Below are positions 44,394 to 52,695 of a stretch of 64,000 nucleotides of DNA, one piece after another. A program made the translations under genes and the position numbers. The notes beneath the pieces are model-generated. The model worked only from the letters and a program-made list of their open reading frames with translations, had not been told where the DNA came from and did no database searches. The stretch comes from Metabacillus rhizolycopersici (GTDB lineage Bacteria; Bacillota; Bacilli; Bacillales; Bacillaceae), in assembly GCF_020075705.1 (NCBI RefSeq), contig NZ_JAIQUM010000011.1, positions 50,272-114,271 on the forward strand. Direction: 5' to 3'. Within the stretch, counting starts at the first letter, position 1; every line of letters starts with the position of its first letter.

Positions 44394-44438
44394 ACTTCAT
44401 TTACTTATGGTAAGGTTCACCGAGTTGTGTCTAAGTAA
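44394..44438 (-). repeat. rlmH-type attachment site E
   Basis: Core about 44400-44420 encodes GEPYHK-stop on the minus strand, ACCTTACCATAA identical to rlmH. Arms CTTACTTAGAC and AAATGAAG are more degenerate. The stop codon of the GGDEF gene falls inside the upstream arm. Confidence 0.88.
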
Positions 44439-46008
44439 GATTTGTAGTACATAATATCTCTGTATAGACATGCACTTGATTACGTCCCTCTCGTTTTGCT
44501 GAGTATAAAGCCTGATCCGCTTTATTTAAAAGCTGATAAAGGGTTTCTTCTGTCTCTTTAGTTGCTTCAGCTACTCCACTGCTTAAAGTAACAGAAATAA
44601 CTCCCTCCGTTGTAATGAGAGGCCGTGCCTCTACATGCCTACGCAGCTGATTGGCTAACTCTTTACCTTCTAAACCTGTCCTTCCTTTCAGTGCAAGAAC
44701 AAATTCCTCACCACCATAGCGAGCAAATAGCGTGCCTTCCTTCAATTGCGATTGGCAAACCTTTACTACATGCAGAAGCAATTGATCACCAACATGATGG
44801 CCATAGGTATCATTCACTCTTTTAAAATAATCAATATCAATCAACACTATCGAAAACGGCGATGAATCCTCCCTTGCTGCAGCAAACTCTTGCTCACATT
44901 TCTGAAAAAATGCTCGCCGATTATAAATTTTTGTAAGCTCATCATAATAAGCTTGATACTCTAATTCCATCTGTAGCCTTTTTAACTCTGTGATATCAGT
45001 AAAAATAATTAATAGTCCTTTACTATTATTAGCATGTTGCAATGATGAGGTACGAACTTGAAAGATACGCTTTAAATGTTCAGTAGCTAATTGTATTTCC
45101 ATAGTCAACGATTCAGTCTCAAATTTAGAAGGAAATGAGTCTCCTGATAGTTCAAACCAAGCCTTTTCAAAATCCATCCCAAACATGGACTTGTTTAATA
45201 ATGGAAACATGCTCTTACACGCTCGGTTAAACTCAATCAATCGATTAGAGTCATCCAACACAATAACACCATCATTTATACTGTTAAATATCGCGTCTTT
45301 AGCAATTGGCATAATTGTAAACATACGTGATGAATTAATAGACCATAAATATAAAAGCGAAGAAAGCCATAAAACCATAGGTACGGGATCAATACCAGGA
45401 GGTGTTAATCCTAGTAAATAAACAAAAGCTGTTAGCATAGGAACTAGTTGACCGCAAAATAAAGAGATTAATTGCGGACGATAAATCTTGGCTGTTTCTT
45501 TCCAATGAGAGAGTACTAGTAAAAACGCTACAAACATACAGGCAAATGTGAAAACGCCATGAATCATATACCATATGCCAATTTCCTGATGAATGTAAGG
45601 AGCCCCCAAGCTTTGATCAACTTCAAACACTCTATAATGAAGATGATGAAAATCATTCGTAGCAACCATAACTAAACTAACGAAGGGAATAATAAATAGA
45701 GCCATACACCTTTTTTTCATTATTTTCATTCCTAAATACTGCATGATAAACAATAACCCTAAGGGTGGAGAAAAGGGCATGCCAACATATTGGATGATTG
45801 TCCAAAGCTTGATTTGCTCAATTGCCGTAGCCATTAAGCCAAAAGCAGAAGCAAAACAATAAATTGTGATGGACACAGTATAAAGATTAAAAAAATTAGC
45901 GATATTTATGTAATGATGACGCTTTACAATTACGTACGAACATAAATACACATTAAGCACGCCAGATGTACAAATAAGAGTAATATAAGCTGTTAATTGC
46001 GAATTCAC
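44431..46008 (-). CDS. Diguanylate cyclase: 7TM sensor, PAS and GGDEF
   Basis: 525 residues starting with GTG. Residues 1-215 are seven helices of the histidine-kinase-type 7TM sensor, 230-345 a PAS domain (FNSINDGVIVLDDSNRLIEFN), 355-515 a GGDEF domain with the active site motif RYGGEEFVLAL, predicting c-di-GMP synthesis. An inhibitory RxxD is not evident directly before it. The reading frame ends inside attachment site E. Only intact gene of its cassette. Confidence 0.93.
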   Translation of the reverse strand: MNSQLTAYITLICTSGVLNVYLCSYVIVKRHHYINIANFFNLYTVSITIYCFASAFGLMATAIEQIKLWTIIQYVGMPFSPPLGLLFIMQYLGMKIMKKRCMALFIIPFVSLVMVATNDFHHLHYRVFEVDQSLGAPYIHQEIGIWYMIHGVFTFACMFVAFLLVLSHWKETAKIYRPQLISLFCGQLVPMLTAFVYLLGLTPPGIDPVPMVLWLSSLLYLWSINSSRMFTIMPIAKDAIFNSINDGVIVLDDSNRLIEFNRACKSMFPLLNKSMFGMDFEKAWFELSGDSFPSKFETESLTMEIQLATEHLKRIFQVRTSSLQHANNSKGLLIIFTDITELKRLQMELEYQAYYDELTKIYNRRAFFQKCEQEFAAAREDSSPFSIVLIDIDYFKRVNDTYGHHVGDQLLLHVVKVCQSQLKEGTLFARYGGEEFVLALKGRTGLEGKELANQLRRHVEARPLITTEGVISVTLSSGVAEATKETEETLYQLLNKADQALYSAKREGRNQVHVYTEILCTTNLT

Positions 46009-46104
46009 GATTTGATACCTCTTTTGGATAACACTTTTTCCTTTAATGTAGTATATAAAAAAATAAATGTGGAACCTTATTGAACAATATTTTCATGAAT
46101 TGAT

Positions 46105-46318
46105 CTCTATAGATGCTTTATCCCACCTTAACGGGCAGTAAAACTCCGACTTCAAGATTCGGAGAGAAGCAAAGAAGATAAGTGGAAGATAACTGCCCGT
46201 AAAGATCCGACGAACGATTGACGTCCAAGTCAGGCGAAGCCACAGGATGTGGCGTTCCTGAGCGTGATAAGTCTCGCTAACCATCAGTGGGGAATGCAGA
46301 AAACCCCCACTGATGGAA
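46105..46318 (+). ncRNA. Structured block resembling an IS605/IS1341-type guide RNA remnant
   Basis: Dense stem-forming sequence: ACGGGCAGT pairs with ACTGCCCGT (46133-46142 and 46191-46200), CTCCGACTTC-like with GATTCGGAG inside it, GCCACAGGATGTGGC at 46239-46253, and CCATCAGTGGGG with CCCCCACTGATGG at the end. TnpB/IscB-associated omega RNAs have this look and end in such a hairpin, but no tnpB or iscB gene is present. The short frames through it are not genes. Assignment is tentative. Confidence 0.4.
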
Positions 46319-46611
46319 GTCTCACTTTATGTTACTGAAAACGAAAAACGAAAGGAAAATTGGTTTCAATCCAACTCCCCTTTCGCTTTCATATATTTTT
46401 AGGTTTATCCTATGTCATCTTGAGGTCATTTCCATCATTATCATAGCAAACGCGAACTCATCTGGATATAAAAAGCTACCAATACAGGACAGTTTCGTTT
46501 AATAAAAAATGGACTATCTATTATCTCTTAACTAATTCACCCATGACCCAGTTGGTTCTCTCACCGTTTACTCCATTACTCTTTTCCACTAGCTGTCGTC
46601 AAAACAGTGGG

Positions 46612-46638
46612 CTCATTTACTTATGATACGGTTCACCG
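46612..46638 (-). repeat. rlmH-type attachment site F
   Basis: Core 46617-46637 encodes GEPYHK-stop on the minus strand, TATCATAAGTAAATGAG ending. Identical to site D over the core. Confidence 0.9.
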
Positions 46639-46717
46639 CACCTATTTAACCGGCTTTTTATCCCCTCATTAACCCATCCTGAAATTAGTCTCTAATCATC
46701 TTTTTCTGCCTATTTAA

Positions 46718-46960
46718 CAATTATCTCAAGGTCACCAGTACTTAGCAAAGCTTCTTGCTGTTATTCATCAAGTTTCCCCATATCAAACAGGCTTTTTCTT
46801 AAATCTCCCCGGTTTAGCGAAAGTATACGTAAACGGTGAAACATTTTTTCGTTGGTTTAAAAGGTTAAATAACACGGAACAATCTAATCTAGGCGTAGAA
46901 TTCAATTTTCAATACCTTGGGGATTTAAGGATAAACTTCACAATAGATATTTTTACTTGA
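46718..46960 (+). pseudogene. Coding remnant between site F and nupC
   Basis: About 80 codons, no start codon: QYLAKLLAVIHQVSPYQTGF, then FLNLPGLAKVYVNGETFFRW, ending in a stop. Clearly protein-like composition, family not recognised. Confidence 0.45.
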
Positions 46961-47096
46961 ATAAACCATGTCCGGTTCTTTTTTGTAAAATATGGACAGA
47001 ATATCCATTGCAATCACAAATAAAAGAGGTTACTATTCTAGCGGTAACTTTACTAGAAGCTTGCACATATTGTTTAAATTCATCAGGAGGTTACAT

Positions 47097-48278
47097 ATGC
47101 GATATGTTATTTCTATTTTAGGTATTCTTGTTGTATTGTTTTTGGCTTGGTTGGCAAGTTCCAATCGAAAAGAGGTAAAATTCAAACCAATTATCACGAT
47201 GATTATCATTCAAATTATTTTATCAGTGTTACTGTTAAATACAGAATATGGCCTCATCATCATCAACGGAATTGCTACTATTTTTAGCATACTGCTCGAA
47301 TATGCAAACGAAGGGGTTTCCTTTGTATTTGGCGGCATGGCAAACGAGGGAGAGGCTCCATTCTTTTTAACTGTATTGCTGCCAATTGTATTTATTTCTG
47401 TATTAATTGGAATTCTTCAACATCTGAAAATTCTGCCGTTCCTCATGAAGGGAATTGGATTGCTATTAAGTAAAGTGAATGGGATGGGTAAACTTGAATC
47501 ATATAATGCAGTTGCTTCGCTGATGGTCGGACAATCAGAGGTTTTCATCACGTTAAAAAGACAACTCGGCCTGCTTTCGAAACAGCGTTTGTATACTCTA
47601 TGTGCTTCGGCGATGTCGACTGTATCAATGTCCATAGTCGGTGCTTATATGACGATGCTGGAGCCAAAATATATTGTCACAGCTTTAGTTTTAAATTTAT
47701 TTGGCGGTTTTATCATAGCTTCTATTATTAATCCGTACGAGGTAAAACCAAGTGAAGATCTATTAGAAATACAAGAGCAGGAAAAGCAATCCTTTTTTGA
47801 AATGCTCGGGGAGTATATCCTTGATGGTTTTAAGGTTGCAATTATCGTCGGTGCCATGCTGATTGGGTTCATTGCTTTAATAGCTGCATTCAATCATGTG
47901 TTTGAGCTATTGTTTAACATTTCTTTTCAGCGGCTATTAGGTTATCTCTTTGCTCCAATTGCCTTCATTATGGGGATTCCTTTATCGGAGGCGGTTAGTG
48001 CCGGGGGGATTATGGCGACTAAACTGGTGACCAATGAATTTGTCGCGATGATGGATTTATCCGGAGGCAATCATCACTTTAGTGACCGCACAATGGGAAT
48101 TCTTTCTGTATTCCTGGTTTCATTCGCCAACTTCTCATCCATTGGCATTATTACCGGGGCGGTCAAAAGTCTGAATGAAAAGCAGGGGAATGTCGTCGCA
48201 CGTCTTGGGTTGAAACTGTTATATGGCGCGACACTTGTAAGCATACTCTCAGGCATCATCGTTAGTTTCATTTTATAA
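47097..48278 (+). CDS. nupC: Nucleoside transporter NupC (CNT family)
   Basis: 393 residues. Family marks: [36 protein letters not shown] early segment, [34 protein letters not shown] and [22 protein letters not shown] near the end. Imports nucleosides with H+. AGGAGG is 6 bases before the ATG at 47097; the frame is open 105 bases upstream through AT-rich DNA. Lies in the rlmH-proximal cassette. Confidence 0.94.
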   Translation: MRYVISILGILVVLFLAWLASSNRKEVKFKPIITMIIIQIILSVLLLNTEYGLIIINGIATIFSILLEYANEGVSFVFGGMANEGEAPFFLTVLLPIVFISVLIGILQHLKILPFLMKGIGLLLSKVNGMGKLESYNAVASLMVGQSEVFITLKRQLGLLSKQRLYTLCASAMSTVSMSIVGAYMTMLEPKYIVTALVLNLFGGFIIASIINPYEVKPSEDLLEIQEQEKQSFFEMLGEYILDGFKVAIIVGAMLIGFIALIAAFNHVFELLFNISFQRLLGYLFAPIAFIMGIPLSEAVSAGGIMATKLVTNEFVAMMDLSGGNHHFSDRTMGILSVFLVSFANFSSIGIITGAVKSLNEKQGNVVARLGLKLLYGATLVSILSGIIVSFIL

Positions 48279-48400
48279 AACGTGCTGGGTAACTACGGCG
48301 TATTGGCTGTTGAAATGGAAAACAACGGCCGAGGAAAGGCAAACTACCTTTAATGACATGGTTCTGATTGCATTAGAATCCTTATTATCATAATTACTTA

Positions 48401-48435
48401 AAAAAGGCAGTGGGAGCGAACCACTGCCTTTTAAT
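48401..48435. terminator. Terminator after nupC
   Basis: AAAAGGCAGTGG pairs with CCACTGCCTTTT around a 7-base loop; works in both directions. Confidence 0.88.
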
Positions 48436-48637
48436 AATGTAACCTCATTAACAGACCTTTAATTTCCTCATCAAGCATTAATGTTTCTTCAAATTTTTTC
48501 GTACTCTTCGCTAAAGCAATATCATGATAAAAAAAGTCTGCAAAGAATTTGACAAAGGGCTTTGATTTGGTAATCATAGAAAAGCAAATTTCATTAAAAA
48601 ATCCCCCTACTAAACACAGGGATAATTTAATAACCAT
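48431..48637 (-). CDS. Small hypothetical protein (doubtful)
   Basis: A 68-codon frame whose downstream 48 codons (MITKSKPFVKFFADFFYHDI, ALAKSTKKFEETLMLDEEIK) look protein-like, but there is no good ribosome site. It overlaps the end of the metallo-beta-lactamase gene by about 10 bases. Could be a remnant. Confidence 0.3.
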   Translation of the reverse strand: MVIKLSLCLVGGFFNEICFSMITKSKPFVKFFADFFYHDIALAKSTKKFEETLMLDEEIKGLLMRLHY

Positions 48638-49487
48638 TTACAAAGTCGGCGATTGTTTCCCTTTCGTCTTCTGTAAGTTCCCTTTTTACGTACTTTTCGT
48701 ATTCCTCAATTATTTTCTGTTTATCACCACCGTAAATATCTGTATATTTTGCAATGGTTCTAAGCTTAGCAGCTTCCTTATTAAATTCCTCTTTTGAAAT
48801 CGGCTTTTGATGCGAAGGTATATATGTATCTGCATCAAATAATTCTAATTCATCTAATAGCCGTAGTGTTTCCTTGATTGTATAGTTTTCTTTTTCGGAA
48901 AAAATATCAGGATAAATGCAGTCACCAAGAAAGAGAATCTTTTCTTCTTCGATATACACGATTACTGAATCTGCAGCGTGATCCCCTCCAACGTGTTGTA
49001 CGATACAGGTTACCCCACCAAGGTCAATTTCCACTCGCTTTTCAAAAGTTAAATCCGGCAAGACAATCGTGATATCTCGGTGATCCGTGAATTCCTCCTT
49101 AATTGCATTCGCACAAAATTCAATTTCCGATCCTTCTTTCACTCGTGCATCTAATGCCTCGTCTGACCATGAAAGCGGGATTAGCTTCTCCATTTCTTTT
49201 TTTGTTTCTTTGGAAGCAATAGAAACTGTATTAGGTAATGCTGAAAGACCAAAGATATGATCCCAATGCCAATGAGTAAGAACAACCATATCAGGATTGG
49301 GGACCTCTCTTTTTAAAAGTTCTTTCAGAAAATAATTTGCATGGTCTTCCGAGTTGCCTGCATCAATCATTAATGTCTTGTTATTGCCCACCACCATCCC
49401 TAGAATGGGCCGGTCCGTCACCGATATTGGAGTGATATACCAAAAACTCTTACCTATTTTGTTAATTGAGTGCATAAAGGGCTGCAT
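48627..49487 (-). CDS. Metallo-beta-lactamase-fold hydrolase
   Basis: 286 residues. The metal motif HWHWDH (LTHWHWDHIFGLSA) and downstream VGGDHAADSVIVY, LGDCIYPD and SHQKPI fit the MBL fold with two metals. A start at 49475 (MHSINKIGK) is as likely as 49487. Substrate unknown. Last gene before rlmH. Confidence 0.88.
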   Translation of the reverse strand: MQPFMHSINKIGKSFWYITPISVTDRPILGMVVGNNKTLMIDAGNSEDHANYFLKELLKREVPNPDMVVLTHWHWDHIFGLSALPNTVSIASKETKKEMEKLIPLSWSDEALDARVKEGSEIEFCANAIKEEFTDHRDITIVLPDLTFEKRVEIDLGGVTCIVQHVGGDHAADSVIVYIEEEKILFLGDCIYPDIFSEKENYTIKETLRLLDELELFDADTYIPSHQKPISKEEFNKEAAKLRTIAKYTDIYGGDKQKIIEEYEKYVKRELTEDERETIADFVNGY

Positions 49488-49558
49488 CCTTTTTTTTATA
49501 ATATTTTAAGTCGAATAGCGGTTGTTTACTCATAGAGGAATTTCTCAAAAAACTGCCT

Positions 49559-49579
49559 CTATTTATGGTAAGGTTCCCC
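49559..49579 (-). repeat. rlmH 3' end: parental attachment site
   Basis: Codons GEPYHK-stop with stop TAG (ACCTTACCATAAATAGAGG). The six downstream copies end instead in AAG-TAA-ATGAG. This is the position used by SCC elements in staphylococci. Confidence 0.88.
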
Positions 49580-50038
49580 TCGATTAATCCGATAAGCTCG
49601 ATAAATCTGCTCTACCAAAATCAATCTCATTAACTGGTGAGGAAATGTCATTTTAGAAAATGAGAGTGTGTCATTTGCTCGTTTCATCACGGCGTTGCTT
49701 AATCCAAGTGATCCGCCGATGACAAATGCAATTTTGCTCTTTCCATATGTTGCGAGCTGATCAAGGTCCTTTGCAAGCTGCTCTGAGGATTTCATTTTCC
49801 CCTCAATTGCAAGTGCAATGACATGTGTGTCGTCATTTATTTTGCCTAGTATCCGCTCTCCCTCTTTCTCCTTCACTTGCACCATTTCCGTCTCGCTCAG
49901 GTTTTCTGGTGCTTTTTCGTCAGGTAACTCGATTACTTCTAGCTTGGCATAGATTGAAAGTCGTTTTAAGTATTCATCTATGCCTTGCTTTAAATACTTC
50001 TCTTTTAACTTTCCGATTGTCACGATTGAAATATTCAC
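49559..50038 (-). CDS. rlmH: 23S rRNA (pseudouridine1915-N3)-methyltransferase RlmH
   Basis: 159 residues, exactly the family length, when started at the GTG at 50038 (GGGGAA upstream). SPOUT methyltransferase: [38 protein letters not shown] N-terminal part and the knot [18 protein letters not shown], then [20 protein letters not shown]. The C-terminus RGEPYHK is the conserved end encoded by the SCC attachment sequence. The open frame 23 codons upstream runs through DnaA boxes and is not used. Confidence 0.97.
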   Translation of the reverse strand: MNISIVTIGKLKEKYLKQGIDEYLKRLSIYAKLEVIELPDEKAPENLSETEMVQVKEKEGERILGKINDDTHVIALAIEGKMKSSEQLAKDLDQLATYGKSKIAFVIGGSLGLSNAVMKRANDTLSFSKMTFPHQLMRLILVEQIYRAYRINRGEPYHK

Positions 50039-50076
50039 TTTCGTTCCCCATTTCAAAGAATCATTACCTACAGAAG

Positions 50077-50343
50077 TTATCCACATTTCTGGATATGTTA
50101 TCCACATTTAGGTGATATTTTTAGCCCCCGACTACGTATACAGCAGGGTTTGTGCACATTTCGCAATTTGTGGATAACTCTCCAATTCCCTCTATTTTTT
50201 CTATTTCTGGTGCTAATTCCTTCTCATCAACATACATATCAATTGCTAATTCTATATGTTCCTCACAACAATACATCTTAAATCCTCCTTATCCACATGT
50301 GGATATCTCCTTATTAAATTTTAACATTTTAATGTTATCCACA
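50077..50343. promoter_or_regulatory. Cluster of DnaA boxes
   Basis: Five perfect TTATCCACA boxes (50077, 50098, 50169 on the minus strand, 50289, 50335) and one ATATCCACA (50298, minus strand) within 270 bases, spanning the rlmH upstream region and the CxxH/CxxC gene. Boxes at 50289 and 50298 abut as TTATCCACATGTGGATAT. Confidence 0.88.
50121..50276 (-). CDS. CxxH/CxxC small zinc-binding protein
   Basis: 51 residues: MYCCEEHIELAIDMYVDEKE at the start with the CxxH motif (Cys4, His7) and CEMC near the C-terminus. This is the family of short CxxH/CxxC proteins found beside rlmH in Bacillus. GGAGG stands 7 bases before the ATG at 50276. Function unknown; four ligands suggest one zinc. DnaA boxes lie within and just upstream of the gene. 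Confidence 0.88.
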   Translation of the reverse strand: MYCCEEHIELAIDMYVDEKELAPEIEKIEGIGELSTNCEMCTNPAVYVVGG

Positions 50344-50388
50344 AGTTCAAATAAACATCTCTTACAGTCATTAAAAAGAGAGCCCCTT

Positions 50389-51603
50389 TCAGCTCCCTAA
50401 CAAATCTTCTTCTCCTAATTTCATCTTTCCAGTTTTCTGTTCCCCGCTTCGGTAATAGGTAAATTCAACTGTGTCTCCAACTTTCTGGGCGTATAAGACT
50501 TTCCTTAGAGCGATAATATCTTTTACTTCTTTTCCAGCTAATTTAGTGATCACATCATATTCTTGAAGACCAGCTTGTCCCGCAGGTGAAATTGGATCGA
50601 CACTCATAACGACAATGCCCTCTTTAACCTCATTTGGCAACTTTAATGTTTGCTCTATATGGTAGCTCGATACCTCGTTTAAGGATCTCATGCCAATTCC
50701 CATATAGGGCCGTCTTACTTCACCATATGTTTCAAGGTCCTCTATAATTGGAATCACAAGGTTTGTCGGAATCGATAAGCCAATCCCCTCAACTGCTGAT
50801 TGGGCAATTTTCATTGAATTAATTCCAATCACTTGCCCTTCTATATTTAGAAGTGCCCCACCACTATTACCTGGATTGATTGCAGCGTCGGTTTGTAAAA
50901 CCTCTGCGTTCCAATCTACTTGACCATCGCCATTTGAATCAATCGGAATGGCTCTTTCTGTTCCTGAGATAATCCCTTGTGTGACTGATCCTGAGAATTG
51001 TAAGCCTAATGGATTCCCAATTGCAATGACTGGCTCGCCTGGTCTGACATTGCTCGAATCTCCAAATTTAGCTACCTGTTTGATTGACTTACCATCAACA
51101 CGTAGTACCGCTAAATCATTTAATTCATCACTCCCAAGAATTTCAGCGGGGATTCTCGTACCATCACTTAGGCTTATTTCCACTTGTGAGGCACCAGAAA
51201 TAACATGATAGTTCGTTACAATAAAAGCACTGTTCCCTTCTCTCTTATAAACAACACCTGATCCGGTTCCCGCTTCACCTGCTTCGTTCCAAAATCCCGC
51301 TTCTTGAAGATTAACAACACCGACAACTGCCTCTGAGACCTCATCAACAACCTTTGTAATCGCCGTATTTATATCAACAGAGACATTTCTTGCTGGTATA
51401 GTCGTATCTGTTTCGCCATCGTTTTGTGTTACCTCTCCACTTATGTCCATCTCATAAGGTAACAAATCAAATGTAGGAATCGCAACAAGCATAAGCAGGC
51501 CTCCGAAAATCGCACCTACTAGCCCCGCTAAAAACCAGCCACCACGTTTTCCCTTTTGCCTTTTGGCATTTCCATTACCATTATCTTGATCATAGTAACC
51601 CAC
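50389..51603 (-). CDS. htrC: HtrA/DegP-type membrane-anchored serine protease
   Basis: 404 residues: one membrane helix (residues 23-45), trypsin-like domain with His133 (NYHV), Asp163 (NDLAVL) and Ser247 (GNSGGA), then a C-terminal PDZ domain (about 300-395). It degrades misfolded proteins outside the membrane. Gene position after walJ is that of yyxA/htrC in Bacillus. Confidence 0.94.
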   Translation of the reverse strand: MGYYDQDNGNGNAKRQKGKRGGWFLAGLVGAIFGGLLMLVAIPTFDLLPYEMDISGEVTQNDGETDTTIPARNVSVDINTAITKVVDEVSEAVVGVVNLQEAGFWNEAGEAGTGSGVVYKREGNSAFIVTNYHVISGASQVEISLSDGTRIPAEILGSDELNDLAVLRVDGKSIKQVAKFGDSSNVRPGEPVIAIGNPLGLQFSGSVTQGIISGTERAIPIDSNGDGQVDWNAEVLQTDAAINPGNSGGALLNIEGQVIGINSMKIAQSAVEGIGLSIPTNLVIPIIEDLETYGEVRRPYMGIGMRSLNEVSSYHIEQTLKLPNEVKEGIVVMSVDPISPAGQAGLQEYDVITKLAGKEVKDIIALRKVLYAQKVGDTVEFTYYRSGEQKTGKMKLGEEDLLGS

Positions 51604-51791
51604 GTTAACTCATCATCCCTTTCCATACCACTTGATGAATAGTCAATATTCCTACTTAACATTATTCTCTTGTCTATAACATATTAACCACATTTTTTCA
51701 GCTTTGTATTGAAAGAGGTGTGAGAAATATTGAAAATCTTGATGGTAAATGGTAGGTAATTAGAATTCGATTTATTACTATACTCACAGCA

Positions 51792-51863
51792 ACTAGCCCC
51801 TAAAAGTCATAAGTCACTCCATACTGTAAAATGGAACGTGATTATGCCTGTTTTGGGGCTAGT
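51792..51863 (-). terminator. Long hairpin after the walRKHIJ operon
   Basis: ACTAGCCCC-T-AAAA pairs with TTTT-GGGGCTAGT, continuing with CATAAGTCAC against GTGATTATG. Could partly terminate the wal operon before htrC. Confidence 0.65.
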
Positions 51864-51881
51864 CAAGCTGCTTCACTTTTT

Positions 51882-52676
51882 TTAAATTGCTACAAGCGTT
51901 GTCGGGGTCGTTGGGTCTGTATCATATAACTCAAATTGCTCGCCAGTAATAAAGCCTTTACTTGCTAGTGTTTGCTCTACAGACATTCTTGCTAAATCTT
52001 TCATATTGTTATCTTTACTTAAATGAGCTAAATAAATTCGCTTTGTTGCATCACCGATTACATCCATCATCGCGATGGCAGCATCCTCGTTTGACACGTG
52101 GCCGACATCACTCAAGATGCGCCGCTTTATACTCCAAGGATAATGTCCCATTTGGAGCATTGACACATCGTGGTTACTTTCAAAAACAAATGCATCAGCA
52201 TTCCGAATTGTCCCTTTCATTTTGTCACTTACATAGCCAGTATCGGTAATCAAGGCTAACTTTTTCCCTTGATGGTGAAAGGCAAAAAACATTGGCTCTG
52301 CTGCATCATGTGATACACCAAAGGATTCTATATCCAAGGAGCCAAATGTTTTTACCGCTCCCGTCTGGAACACAAATTTTTGCTCCGTAGCAATTTCACC
52401 AATTAAACCGCTCATTGCTTGCCATGTTTTTTCATTTGCATAGATTGGTAGCTTATGCTTTCTCGCAAGCACACCTAGTCCTTTTATATGGTCACTATGC
52501 TCATGAGTTACTAAAATTCCCGAGAGCTTTTTAATATCTCGTCCGATTTTCTCAAATAAAAGTTGCATTTGCTTACCGCTTAATCCTGCATCAACTAAAA
52601 ATGACTGACTTTCGGTTTCAACATAGATTGCATTCCCCGTACTTCCGCTTGCAAGTACACTAAACTGCAAGCTCAT
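51882..52676 (-). CDS. walJ: WalJ (YycJ) metallo-beta-lactamase-fold protein
   Basis: 264 residues. Metal motif [12 protein letters not shown] and [16 protein letters not shown] at the start. YycJ is a conserved 5' to 3' exonuclease-like MBL protein of the wal operon, linked to coordination of division and wall synthesis. 19 bases after walI. Confidence 0.94.
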   Translation of the reverse strand: MSLQFSVLASGSTGNAIYVETESQSFLVDAGLSGKQMQLLFEKIGRDIKKLSGILVTHEHSDHIKGLGVLARKHKLPIYANEKTWQAMSGLIGEIATEQKFVFQTGAVKTFGSLDIESFGVSHDAAEPMFFAFHHQGKKLALITDTGYVSDKMKGTIRNADAFVFESNHDVSMLQMGHYPWSIKRRILSDVGHVSNEDAAIAMMDVIGDATKRIYLAHLSKDNNMKDLARMSVEQTLASKGFITGEQFELYDTDPTTPTTLVAI

Positions 52677-52695
52677 CGCTTTCCACTCCCTTTTC

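Larger units (their letters stand above)
46009..47096. other. Gene-poor stretch with structured block, site F and a remnant
   Basis: Holds the RNA-like block 46105-46318, an inverted repeat at 46340-46390 (AACGAAAGG against CCTTTCG type), attachment site F (46612-46638) and a coding remnant (46718-46960). No intact gene. Confidence 0.55.
37356..49579 (-). mobile_element. SCC-like array of mini-cassettes bounded by rlmH 3'-end copies
   Basis: The 3' end of rlmH at 49559-49579 (codons GEPYHK-stop) is repeated six times downstream in the same orientation, at 46617, 44400, 43061, 41574, 40407 and 37356. SCC elements of staphylococci insert at exactly these codons and leave such copies at each junction. 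The six segments carry, from rlmH outward: metallo-beta-lactamase + nupC; GGDEF protein; radical SAM protein; rluF; DoxX protein; HxlR + MFS + aldo-keto reductase. No Ccr-type serine recombinase or other integrase is in the window. The mobile nature is inference from the att-like repeats, the accessory cargo and the broken genes at the joints. Confidence 0.75.

Noticed and set aside
46093..46284. 63-codon minus-strand frame
   Set aside because: Runs through the structured RNA-like block; explained by that structure.
37351..49579. Explaining the GEPYHK repeats simply as transcription terminators or bcr-type repeats
   Set aside because: Sites lack consistent T runs, all face the same way, and carry the exact rlmH end codons. 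The bcr-type repeats outside the array have a different sequence.
50077..50343. The DnaA-box cluster as oriC
   Set aside because: No dnaA or dnaN gene and no long AT-rich unwinding tract are present; a cluster near but not at the origin is more likely.
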